A DNA stretch of 5,812 nucleotides from Planctomycetales bacterium (GTDB taxonomy: Bacteria; Planctomycetota; Planctomycetia; Pirellulales; UBA7805): the NCBI GenBank assembly GCA_011772275.1, contig WVZU01000085.1, positions 1 through 5,812 on the forward strand, read 5' to 3'. A program made the position numbers and the translations under genes. The notes under the pieces are model-generated. The model saw nothing but the letters and a program-made list of their open reading frames with translations, was not told the DNA's origin and did no database searches. Below, piece by piece: positions 1 to 5,037 of this stretch; within the stretch, counting starts at the first letter, position 1, and each line of letters opens with the position of its first letter.

Positions 1-242
1 TCCCGCAATTCGATCAAGGAATCAACGGGCCGCCCAGCCGCTGGGCAGATATTGTCGATGGTGCGTATGCGGCGGACTCCCTCTTAGGCGGATCGTACAC
101 AGTGACGGTGACTGGCCACGACGGTATTCCGCCAGCTGATGCACCCGCTCGCGGTAAGGAACTGTTTTTGCCTTACAAGCAGACCATCGATTTTCCGCAT
201 GAGGACACGACTTTGGACATCGAAGTGCCGTTGACTAAGTAA
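1..242 (+). CDS. C-terminal end of a small secreted or lipoprotein-like protein (5' end outside window)
   Basis: An open frame enters from the left edge (first full codon at position 3) and ends at TAA 240-242, giving the last 79 residues. The visible part contains GSYTVTVTGHDG, a beta-strand pattern typical of transthyretin or carboxypeptidase-regulatory-like folds. It is followed by a short proline and glycine segment, LPYKQTIDFPHEDTTLDIEVPL, and a final lysine. Many planctomycete small lipoproteins have this type of C-terminus, in which a strand resembling 'PGTYTVTVT' precedes a 'LP.KY....T.L...V' ending. That is family knowledge recalled from memory, not a search result. The start, any signal peptide and any lipobox cysteine lie outside the window, so localisation is inference. 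A strong hairpin lies 25 nt after the stop, consistent with the end of a transcript. The coding call is fairly sure. The function is unknown; the likeliest role is an extracytoplasmic structural or binding domain rather than an enzyme. Confidence 0.72.
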   Translation, partial: PQFDQGINGPPSRWADIVDGAYAADSLLGGSYTVTVTGHDGIPPADAPARGKELFLPYKQTIDFPHEDTTLDIEVPLTK

Positions 243-267
243 GGCACCGCTACGCGCCGTTTTCGGA

Positions 268-294
268 ACGTGCGTCGATCGGTCGATCGCACGT
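268..294 (+). terminator. Hairpin downstream of the lipoprotein-like gene, possible terminator
   Basis: ACGTGCG (268-274) pairs perfectly with CGCACGT (288-294). Inside it, TCGA (275-278) pairs with TCGA (283-286) around a TCGG loop, with T287 as the only bulge. This makes an 11-bp stem starting 25 nt after the TAA at 240-242. No T-tract follows (the next bases are CTACGATGG), so it is not a classical intrinsic terminator. Transcript-end stabilisation or Rho-assisted termination is inferred from position. Confidence 0.45.
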
Positions 295-344
295 CTACGA
301 TGGCGACAAGCCCGCATCGGAGCTTCGTTGGTTTTGGCCTCTAG

Positions 345-521
345 TTCACCGCAGCCGATTCGTTGTCACACGAGCTGCGGATGCTTCGCATGGGGTCAGC
401 GACGGTCGATCTTGATTCGACACGTTTCGCCATATGGGGCGATTCGTTGGCGCCTGTGAATCCACACGACCTGAATCCAAAGGTGCCGTTGGGCGTCAAC
501 AACATACCTGACCAGCCTTAG
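345..521 (+). pseudogene. Possible coding fossil, a short orphan reading frame with protein-like content
   Basis: Between TAG 342-344 and TAG 519-521 there is an open frame of 58 codons. Its later part reads like real protein: DSTRFAIWGDSLAPVNPHD, followed by LNPKVPLGVNNIPDQP. An 'xxWGDSxAPVNP' segment resembles a stretch I associate with large planctomycete hydrolase or esterase-like proteins, but I cannot verify this. No convincing ribosome binding site precedes the internal ATGs at 381 and 390. The frame is closed at both ends, and it lies between a gene end and an IS remnant. I read it as debris from a larger gene. A 46-residue peptide starting at 381, or chance, are alternatives. Confidence 0.25.
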
Positions 522-559
522 TTTTCTGTACCAGGTGCGATGAAGGTTTTGGTTAATTT

Positions 560-606
560 GCTGTGCTGCGGAGCGCTGAGCGCAGCGAAGCTCGGAGCAG
601 CACAGC
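560..606. repeat. 47-nt cruciform-like palindrome (REP-like candidate)
   Basis: GCTGTGCTGC (560-569) is exactly the reverse complement of GCAGCACAGC (597-606). Inside it, GAGC (571-574) pairs with GCTC (590-593), and GCTG (575-578) pairs with CAGC (583-586) around an AGCG loop. The unpaired bases are G570 opposite GGA 594-596, and GAA 587-589. In total 18 bp are paired in 47 nt. There is no T-tract on either side. The build is that of a REP-type dispersed element, but only one copy is visible here, so the class is inference. Confidence 0.55.
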
Positions 607-625
607 GGGGATAGGGAGAAATGCT

Positions 626-682
626 GTCGAGAGAAGATACAGTTTCTTCGAATGCCCGGCCTGTCTCGACTTGTAGAAACTG
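626..682. repeat. Two interleaved inverted repeats (pseudoknot order)
   Basis: GTCGAGA (626-632) matches TCTCGAC (664-670), and CAGTTTCT (640-647) matches AGAAACTG (675-682). Both matches are perfect. The arms alternate A-B-A'-B', so as RNA they could form a pseudoknot but not two nested hairpins. The pair ends 8 nt before the open frame of the IS3-type transposase remnant. Whether it belongs to that element or is separate cannot be told from one copy. Confidence 0.4.
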
Positions 683-689
683 AACTTGA

Positions 690-920
690 GCCCTGGCAGC
701 GGCAGGGGTGCTCAATCGTATGATCCGCTGGTACAACGCAGAGCGGTTACACAGTGCGATGGGGTTCCTGCGCCCGGTCGACTACTACCGGGGCAATCCC
801 CGCGAACGGCACGAGGTCCGCCGCCGAAAACTGGCAGTGGCCCGACACCGACGAAGGAAAAAGAACCTGGCATTACGGCAGCCCACGCTGCATTTAAAGC
901 CCCGGGAGACTGTCCCTTAA
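690..920 (+). pseudogene. 3' fragment of an IS3-family transposase (OrfB / integrase-core C-terminus)
   Basis: The frame is open from 690 (just after TGA 687-689) to TAA 918-920. It encodes about 76 residues beginning ALAAAGVLNRMIRWYNAERL and continuing HSAMGFLRPVDYYRGNP. The 'WYN..RLHSA.G...P..YY.G' pattern is the hallmark of the extreme C-terminus of IS3-group DDE transposases (rve / integrase core). It is followed by the usual basic tail, RRRKLAVARHRRRKKN. Full-length OrfB proteins in this family are roughly 270-300 residues, so about three quarters are missing. All three catalytic acidic residues lie upstream and are absent. No upstream OrfA, frameshift site or left inverted repeat is visible. 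The fragment cannot transpose by itself. It converges on the sigma-54 regulator gene, whose stop codon begins 53 nt further on. The family call is firm; the exact IS group is not determined. Confidence 0.85.
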
Positions 921-932
921 CATCACCCACAG

Positions 933-960
933 AATGTCTCACTACGGTTGAAACATTTCA
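933..960. repeat. Imperfect inverted repeat, candidate right end of the IS3-family remnant
   Basis: AATGTCTC (933-940) and GAAACATT (950-957) form a 7-of-8 inverted repeat, and the segment ends in CA at 959-960. IS3-family elements normally carry the right terminal inverted repeat a short distance after the transposase stop and end in CA, so 921-960 is where it would be expected. No matching left end exists in this window, so the boundary is inference. Confidence 0.3.
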
Positions 961-972
961 GGTCGAGGCACC

Positions 973-2412
973 TCAGTGGATGGCCAGGCTGGAGCCATTT
1001 GCCATCGACGGATCCGCGGGGCATCCCGGGCGTGGGGCGGCGTAGCGGGCTTCTTCCAGTCCCAGCTTTTTCATCTTTTTGTACAGCGTCGTGCGGTTGA
1101 TACCCAGGGCGTCGGCCGTATCGTTGCGATTCCAGTTTTTGTTTTGGAGGACCTCCAGGATAATTTGCCGCTCCGGTCCCTCCAGGGCCTCTTTCAGCGT
1201 TCGGTTTTCCACCGGTTCGGCGATGGCAAAGCCGGGGGTGGAGTGCATGGTAGGTGGCAGGTCCTCGGCACGAATCAGGTCGCCCTTACCCAGCAGGATT
1301 GCGCGTTCCATGATGTTCTGCAATTCTCGGACATTACCCGGGTAGTGATAACGTTGCAGGATGGCGAGTGCTTCGTCGGTGAATCCATCCACTTGCTTGC
1401 CAGATTCCTGGCAGATTTGTTTGAGGAAGTGGCCCGCCATCAGCGGGATATCTGACATCCGCTCGCGCAACGGGGGAAGTTCCAGGTTAATCACGTTAAT
1501 GCGGTAAAACAGATCCTGGCGGAAGGTACCTTCCTCGACGCGCCGGGCCAGGTTTTCGTTGGTGGCCAGGATCACGCGGGTGTCGACGTGAAAGGTTTTC
1601 GAACCACCGATCTGCTCGAATTCAAAATCCTGCAGCACGCGCAGCAGCTTGACCTGAAAGCTGGGACTGGCCGTGCCAATTTCGTCCAGGAAGATGGTGC
1701 CGCCGTCCGCCTGGTGAAATTTTCCCAGTTTGTCCTTGTTGGCTCCTGTAAATGCGCCGGCAACGTAGCCAAAAAGCTCGCTTTCCAGCAGCGTTTCCGG
1801 CAATGCTCCGCAGGCAACCTCGACAAATGGCTTGTCGCGGCGCTGGCTGCTGCGGTGGATGGCTCGGGCGATCAAGGACTTGCCCGTGCCGCTTTCGCCC
1901 GTAATCAGCACCGTGGCTTTGGTGCTGGCCACGCTCTCCACCACATCAAACACGCGCCGCATGCGGTGATCTTGTCCGATAATGTTTTCCATGCCGAAGC
2001 GAATGTCCAGCTGGGCTTTCAGGGTGTCGTTTTCCTGTAGCACCTCGCGCTGGGACAAGGCTCGCTCAATAGCCATCTCCAGTTCTTCGTCGATGAGGGG
2101 CTTGGTCAGGAAATCGAAAGCGCCAGCCCGAATGGCCTCGATTGCTGTATCCACCGTACCGTAGCCGGTCATCAGAATCACGCTCGTCGACGGGTGAGTC
2201 TCTCGGCAGTGCGCCAGCAGGTCGAAGCCGTCGCCATCTTCCAGGCGAATATCGGCGATAACCAGTTCGTAGGATTGCTTGTCTACCGCCGACTTGGCCT
2301 TGGCCAGACTGTCGGCTTCGTCCACCGCGTATCCCTGCTCGCGCAGCCAGCCCGACATGGAGGCCAGGATATGTCGATCGTCGTCTACCAGCAGTAACGA
2401 GCCTTTGGTCAT
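973..2412 (-). CDS. Sigma-54-dependent response regulator, NtrC/DctD type
   Basis: This 479-residue protein is a two-component output regulator that activates sigma-54 RNA polymerase at enhancer-type promoters in the cytoplasm. Residues 5-120 form the receiver: acidic cluster D10-D11-D12, phosphoacceptor D54 (IADIRL), T82, and K104 in FDFLTKP. Residues about 144-385 form the AAA+ domain: Walker A GESGTGKS (172-179), the intact sigma-54 contact loop GAFTGA (219-224), Walker B GGTIFLDE (237-244), arginine-finger region FRQDLFYR (297-304) and sensor II PGNVREL (358-364). Residues 405-452 form a Fis-type HTH ending [13 protein letters not shown]. The start is set at ATG 2410-2412 because GGGGAG lies 8 nt upstream and the receiver begins here. 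A further 35 in-frame codons upstream, to 2517, look non-coding. The last 24 residues (from about 456) extend past the Fis domain, are low in complexity, and end next to the IS3 remnant. No partner kinase is visible. Family assignment is very sure; target genes are unknown. Confidence 0.96.
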   Translation of the reverse strand: MTKGSLLLVDDDRHILASMSGWLREQGYAVDEADSLAKAKSAVDKQSYELVIADIRLEDGDGFDLLAHCRETHPSTSVILMTGYGTVDTAIEAIRAGAFDFLTKPLIDEELEMAIERALSQREVLQENDTLKAQLDIRFGMENIIGQDHRMRRVFDVVESVASTKATVLITGESGTGKSLIARAIHRSSQRRDKPFVEVACGALPETLLESELFGYVAGAFTGANKDKLGKFHQADGGTIFLDEIGTASPSFQVKLLRVLQDFEFEQIGGSKTFHVDTRVILATNENLARRVEEGTFRQDLFYRINVINLELPPLRERMSDIPLMAGHFLKQICQESGKQVDGFTDEALAILQRYHYPGNVRELQNIMERAILLGKGDLIRAEDLPPTMHSTPGFAIAEPVENRTLKEALEGPERQIILEVLQNKNWNRNDTADALGINRTTLYKKMKKLGLEEARYAAPRPGCPADPSMANGSSLAIH

Positions 2413-2420
2413 GTTGTCTT

Positions 2421-2426
2421 CTCCCC
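2421..2426 (-). promoter_or_regulatory. Ribosome binding site that fixes the start of the sigma-54 regulator
   Basis: On the minus strand the sequence reads GGGGAG, then AAGACAAC, then ATG. This places a purine-rich Shine-Dalgarno-like core 8 nt before ATG 2410-2412. It supports this ATG over the in-frame upstream ATG at 2515-2517. Confidence 0.6.
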
Positions 2427-2559
2427 TGTCAGTCGTCAGGCTGGATTCGTCAGGCTTCCAGACGCCGGGAGCCATTCCGCGTCGGAGGCGTGCATCGTCT
2501 TGGTTGTCTATGGGCATTTCGCCGCCGGCCAGCAGATGGGGAGAAACTGCGATGGCCTT

Positions 2560-2636
2560 CGTAGCTTATCTACGTTACCGGAGGCGTTGCGTCAACGCGC
2601 TGCCGATACAAGGCGCTCGGATATGGCGAAACGCCA
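2560..2636. promoter_or_regulatory. Cluster of three short perfect inverted repeats, candidate operators
   Basis: CGTAG-CTTAT-CTACG (2560-2574), GCGTTG-CGT-CAACGC (2584-2598) and TGGCG-AAA-CGCCA (2624-2636) lie within 77 nt, 150-220 nt upstream of the sigma-54 regulator. They differ in sequence, so they are not copies of one site. Sites of this size arise by chance fairly often. An operator role rests only on their location between two divergent regulators. Confidence 0.25.
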
Positions 2637-2843
2637 ACGTCGCTGTGCGGAAGAGGATGGATAATGGGCACAATCGTTACCAGCCGACCGCGAAGTGACA
2701 CGGCCGCTTGCCGTCAGAACCTGCGGAGTTTCCGTGATGCATCCACGGCACTCACGAGTTGCGTCCCCCGGATCCTGCCGGGTGAAATTTGCTTCCGCCG
2801 ATCACAACGGGTACATTGAGACATGTGAACGAGCGATTCGTCT

Positions 2844-2869
2844 GAGCAAATTTTCACCCCGCTTTGCTC
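2844..2869 (+). promoter_or_regulatory. Inverted repeat in the leader of the LuxR-type regulator
   Basis: GAGCAAA (2844-2850) and TTTGCTC (2863-2869) are perfect reverse complements around a 12-nt spacer, ending 32 nt before the start codon at 2902. The layout fits either a protein operator (dyad with a half-site spacing of about two helical turns) or a leader hairpin. The sequence alone does not decide. Confidence 0.3.
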
Positions 2870-2901
2870 GACGCCGTAAGCAATGGCGGCAGTTGGGGCC
2901 A

Positions 2902-3534
2902 ATGATGAGCGTACGGGTTACTATTGCCGACCCGCACGAAGTCGTGCGGGCCGGGCTGTGCGACATTTTCGCCGATACGGATATCGACGTAGTGGGTCAG
3001 GCGAGTACGGTGGCTGGGGCGGTAAAGCTGATCGAGCGGCGGCGGCCGGATATCGCCTTGATGGATCTCCGATTCCAAGGCGAATCCAGCCTGGACGTGT
3101 TGGCCCAGATTCGCGAAAAGGCGCCTCAAACCCGCGTTGTCGTGTTGACGGCCTACGCAGACCCCTTCTACGTGGCTCGGGCCGTCGCCCTCGGTGTCGA
3201 AGACTATCTGTTGAAGACCCTGACCAGTCGCGCATTGGTCGACGCCGTTTTGGCGGTCGCCGCCGATCAAGGGCCGACTCAGCATGGCATCATGCAGCCG
3301 ATTGTCCAAACGATGGCAGCCGCCGGCGAGTTGCCCAGAGGCGTTTCGCTGACGCGACGCGAGCTTCAGGTACTGCGGCACGTGGGGCTGGGATTGAGCA
3401 ACAAGGAAATCGCCAGCTCGTTGGACATCAGTGTCGAGACGGCCAAAGAGCACGTCCAAAAGATCCTGCGAAAGATCAAGGTTTCCGATCGCACGCAGGC
3501 CGCCGTATGGGCGATTCGCAAACAGCTGGTGTGA
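2902..3534 (+). CDS. NarL/LuxR-family response regulator with an atypical receiver
   Basis: This 210-residue two-component transcription factor is built as receiver plus LuxR-type HTH, the usual size and order for the NarL/FixJ group. Receiver, residues 4-120: phosphoacceptor D55 (IALMDLRF), T83 (VVLTAYAD), K105 (DYLLKTL). HTH, residues 150-210: LTRRELQVLRHVGLGLSNKE, then IASSLDISVETAKEHVQKIL, a textbook LuxR_C signature. The acidic pair near the N-terminus is IADPH rather than the usual IADDH, so the second acidic residue, which in CheY-like proteins directly binds Mg2+, is proline. The start is uncertain by one codon: ATGs at 2902 and 2905 are adjacent and neither has a clear Shine-Dalgarno. 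GGGG at 2895-2898 suits 2905 slightly better. The frame is open upstream to 2695, but the family alignment begins here. The gene is divergent from the sigma-54 regulator and has no kinase partner in the window. Family call very sure; signal and targets unknown. Confidence 0.94.
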   Translation: MMSVRVTIADPHEVVRAGLCDIFADTDIDVVGQASTVAGAVKLIERRRPDIALMDLRFQGESSLDVLAQIREKAPQTRVVVLTAYADPFYVARAVALGVEDYLLKTLTSRALVDAVLAVAADQGPTQHGIMQPIVQTMAAAGELPRGVSLTRRELQVLRHVGLGLSNKEIASSLDISVETAKEHVQKILRKIKVSDRTQAAVWAIRKQLV

Positions 3535-3559
3535 GGGGTGTGTGCCGTCAGCAAAAGGG

Positions 3560-3582
3560 ACAACCAGGACCCTGGGGGTTGT
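3560..3582. terminator. Hairpin between convergent genes, possible bidirectional terminator
   Basis: ACAACC (3560-3565) pairs with GGTTGT (3577-3582). An alternative inner stem, CCAGG/CCTGG (3564-3568 with 3571-3575), shares the same axis. It lies 25 nt after the stop of the LuxR-type regulator and 69 nt after the stop of xerC on the other strand, where a two-way terminator is expected. No T-tract follows on either strand, so the assignment is by structure and place only. I see nothing else in 3535-3651 except a weak TCACGG/CCGTGA pair (3590-3595 and 3624-3629). Confidence 0.4.
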
Positions 3583-3651
3583 GATCGGTTCACGGCCCGT
3601 TCTCTGGCCTGTCCGAATGTGGCCCGTGACGAACTTTGTGAGCCATCCGGG

Positions 3652-4551
3652 CTAGCGGGCCCGCGGGTGCGCCCGTTCGTAAACCTCCAGCAGGCCGGCC
3701 GTGCTGACGTGCGTGTAGATCTGGGTGGTCACCAGGCTCTTGTGTCCCAGCAATTCCTGCACGCTGCGGATGTCGGCCCCGCGGTCCAGCAGGTGGGTGG
3801 CAAAGCTGTGCCGCAGCGTGTGGGGGCTTGTCTGCCGGTCCAGGCCGGTGACTTTCAAATATTTTTCCAGCATGCGTCCTACGCTGCGGGTTGTCATCCG
3901 CCGTCCGAAGCGGTTGACGAACACGGGCGACTTGCCGCCATGCGGCTCATGCTTGGCCAGCTGGCGGACCTTCAGCGACGAGTGCAGGGCCCGCTTGGCG
4001 AACGAGCCGATGGGGGCCAGCCGCTCGCGACGGCCCTTGCCGCGGACGCGTACCAGGCCGGCCGGCAGGTCGAGATCGTTGTCGATCAGGCCTACCAGTT
4101 CGCTGACCCGCAGGCCGGCCGAATACATCGTCTCCAGGATCGCGCGGTCCCGCCTGCCCATGACGGTCTCCCGAGAGGGAGCCACCAGCAGGCGGCCGAT
4201 TTCATCGGTGGAGAGGAAATGGGGTAGTGGGCGGGCGCGGCGCGGATTGCGCAACGGCTTGGCAGGGTTTTCCTCCACCCAGCCTTCCCGCTGGCCAAAT
4301 TTGAAGAAGCTTCGCAAACAGGCCAGTCGACGAGCGATCGTGGACTTGGCGTAGCCGGCTTCTTGCAGGCTGGCAATGTAACCCCGCAGGTCCAAGGTGC
4401 TGATCTCGGCAGGTGCCGGGCACGGGTCTTCATCGGCGGTCAACCAATCGACCAGTGCCTGGAGATCTTCGCGATAGCTTTTGATCGTCAGGTCGGAAGC
4501 GTTTCGCTCGACCTCGAGATACCGCAAAAAACGATCGACCTCAGCAAGCAT
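3652..4551 (-). CDS. xerC: Tyrosine recombinase, XerC type
   Basis: This 299-residue site-specific recombinase matches the usual XerC/XerD length. Its expected role is resolving chromosome dimers at a dif site with a partner Xer protein; this is family knowledge. The N-terminal SAM-like core-binding domain is at about 1-95 (VDRFLRYLEVERNASDLTIK) and the catalytic domain at about 105-299. The full catalytic set is present: R148 (GLRVSEL), K172 (GKGRRER), H244 and R247 (SPHTLRHSF), H270 (ELLGH) and nucleophile Y279 (TTQIYTHV). The ending YERAHPRAR resembles E. coli XerC (YDAAHPRAK) more than XerD, hence the symbol. A free-standing integrase is less likely because there is no phage or integron context. 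Start: ATG 4549-4551 gives the family-normal N-terminus but has no clear Shine-Dalgarno. An in-frame TTG at 4624-4626 would add 25 residues overlapping the upstream gene. The gene lies 34 nt downstream of the small 4586-4831 gene and is probably cotranscribed and perhaps translationally coupled to it. Confidence 0.94.
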   Translation of the reverse strand: MLAEVDRFLRYLEVERNASDLTIKSYREDLQALVDWLTADEDPCPAPAEISTLDLRGYIASLQEAGYAKSTIARRLACLRSFFKFGQREGWVEENPAKPLRNPRRARPLPHFLSTDEIGRLLVAPSRETVMGRRDRAILETMYSAGLRVSELVGLIDNDLDLPAGLVRVRGKGRRERLAPIGSFAKRALHSSLKVRQLAKHEPHGGKSPVFVNRFGRRMTTRSVGRMLEKYLKVTGLDRQTSPHTLRHSFATHLLDRGADIRSVQELLGHKSLVTTQIYTHVSTAGLLEVYERAHPRAR

Positions 4552-4585
4552 TTGCGTAAGGGCAAGCGACCCGAATCGATGTCGC

Positions 4586-4831
4586 TCAAGCTCGTTCCTC
4601 GCCGTCGGTGGGCAGCGGCAGATCAAAGCGATTGGAGGCGGTGTTCCGTTGAGCCTCCTGCCGAATCTTCTGGCTCAACACGGCCGCGTCGTACCAAGTA
4701 AAACTCAGCTCGGGATTGGACGCATACCGCCCCAGGACCCGCAGCGTCGCCGCTCGACTGTCATCATCAAAAAGAAAAACATATCGCTCTTCGCCCTTGA
4801 CCAGTGCCAGGACATTGATGTCGTGCGTCAC
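4586..4831 (-). CDS. Small conserved-looking hypothetical protein upstream of xerC
   Basis: This is an 81-residue protein of unknown function. The start is GTG 4829-4831 because GGAGGA sits 9 nt upstream on the minus strand; the first residues are MTHDINVLALVKGEERYVFL. The frame continues upstream to an ATG at 4877-4879, but those 16 codons include the ribosome binding site itself. Residues 4-21 are hydrophobic and strand-like, followed by the acidic cluster FDDDSR (21-26), a probable helix (26-36), NPELSFTWYDAAVLSQK (39-55) and a charged, flexible tail. There is no signal peptide, membrane segment or cysteine, so it is probably cytoplasmic. The clear start signal, closed fold-like pattern and tight link to xerC make it a real gene. 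Its function cannot be stated; I recall similar short proteins in planctomycetes but cannot confirm this. The stop (TGA 4586-4588) lies 34 nt from the xerC ATG. Confidence 0.8.
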   Translation of the reverse strand: MTHDINVLALVKGEERYVFLFDDDSRAATLRVLGRYASNPELSFTWYDAAVLSQKIRQEAQRNTASNRFDLPLPTDGEERA

Positions 4832-4840
4832 GGTTGTCTG

Positions 4841-4846
4841 TCCTCC
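4841..4846 (-). promoter_or_regulatory. Ribosome binding site supporting a GTG start, overlapped by a mini-ORF start
   Basis: The minus strand reads ATG-GAGGACAGACAACC-GTGA. GGAGGA (4841-4846) lies 9 nt before the GTG at 4829-4831 and decides the start of the 81-residue gene. The G of the preceding ATG is the first base of this site. That ATG opens a six-codon frame (MEDRQP) whose TGA overlaps the GTG by two bases. Confidence 0.6.
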
Positions 4847-4885
4847 ATGATCTTGGCGAGCCGAGCGAGAAGGGGCCAAGGGCCG

Positions 4886-5029
4886 CCTGGCGCCACCAGG
4901 TGTGGCGCTTACTAAGGAACCTTATCGGCCGATCGAGTGCCGAATCGCCACTTGCGATTCGCACGTAAAGTGCTAGGACAGCACAACTTCGCGCCGCCTG
5001 CGACGCATAACCGACATTGCCGTCGTTAT
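4886..5029. repeat. Array of consecutive inverted repeats between bshB1 and the small gene
   Basis: In 144 nt there are six consecutive perfect or nearly perfect dyads. They are GCGCCAC/GTGGCGC (4890-4908, 5-nt loop), TAAGG/CCTTA (4913-4924, 2-nt loop), the palindrome ATCGGCCGAT (4924-4933), CGAATCGC/GCGATTCG (4941-4961, 5-nt loop) extended by GTG/CAC to 4937-4964 with C4940 bulged, GTGCT/AGCAC (4970-4984, 5-nt loop), and ATAAC-GAC/GTC-GTTAT (5007-5029, one bulged C). The stems differ in sequence, so this is not a tandem repeat, and no T-tract follows any of them. It fills most of the spacer between the bshB1 stop and the start region of the next gene. A structured leader or non-coding RNA, a multi-protein binding region, or end-of-transcript hairpins are the options. 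Confidence 0.55.
5007..5029 (-). terminator. Hairpin directly after bshB1, possible terminator
   Basis: On the minus strand GATAACGAC starts 7 nt after the TAG of bshB1 and its ATAACGAC part (5022-5029) pairs with GTC-GGTTAT (5007-5015) with one bulged base and a 6-nt loop. It would be the first structure the transcript meets after translation ends. A T-tract is missing, so the terminator role is tentative. Confidence 0.3.
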
Positions 5030-5037
5030 CGGAACGA

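Larger units (their letters stand above)
2413..2901. other. 489-bp divergent intergenic region between two response regulator genes
   Basis: This region must hold the promoters of both flanking regulators. I see no convincing -35/-10 pair and no clean sigma-54 GG/GC element. What stands out is a run of short perfect inverted repeats (2560-2574, 2584-2598, 2624-2636, 2767-2782 and 2844-2869). The plus-strand frame of the right-hand gene stays open back to 2695, but that part (starting MTRPLAVRTCGVS) does not resemble a receiver domain and I treat it as untranslated. Confidence 0.55.

Noticed and set aside
686..1045. 119-codon plus-strand frame across the IS remnant and the regulator's 3' end
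   Set aside because: It runs over the transposase fragment in another frame and then antisense to the regulator's coding sequence; composition is proline and glycine rich with no recognisable motif.
2413..2517. N-terminal extension of the sigma-54 regulator by 35 residues from ATG 2515-2517
   Set aside because: It lies upstream of a good ribosome binding site at 2421-2426, has no receiver similarity, and the receiver begins right after ATG 2410-2412.
2695..2901. N-terminal extension of the LuxR-type regulator by 69 residues
   Set aside because: The frame is open but the peptide is basic and unlike any domain, and the receiver starts normally at 2902/2905. It also contains an inverted repeat better explained as leader or operator.
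2413..2901. Sigma-54 promoter upstream of the regulators
   Set aside because: Near-matches such as the one around 2664-2680 lack correctly spaced GG and GC cores, so no call was made.
3538..4227. 229-codon plus-strand frame antisense to xerC
   Set aside because: The minus strand encodes a complete catalytic tyrosine recombinase here; the plus frame is a by-product of its codon composition.
4886..5029. CRISPR array, tRNA or dif site for the hairpin-rich spacer
   Set aside because: The stems are not copies of one repeat, no cloverleaf or T-loop consensus fits, and no 28-bp dif-like sequence with two Xer-binding arms was recognised.
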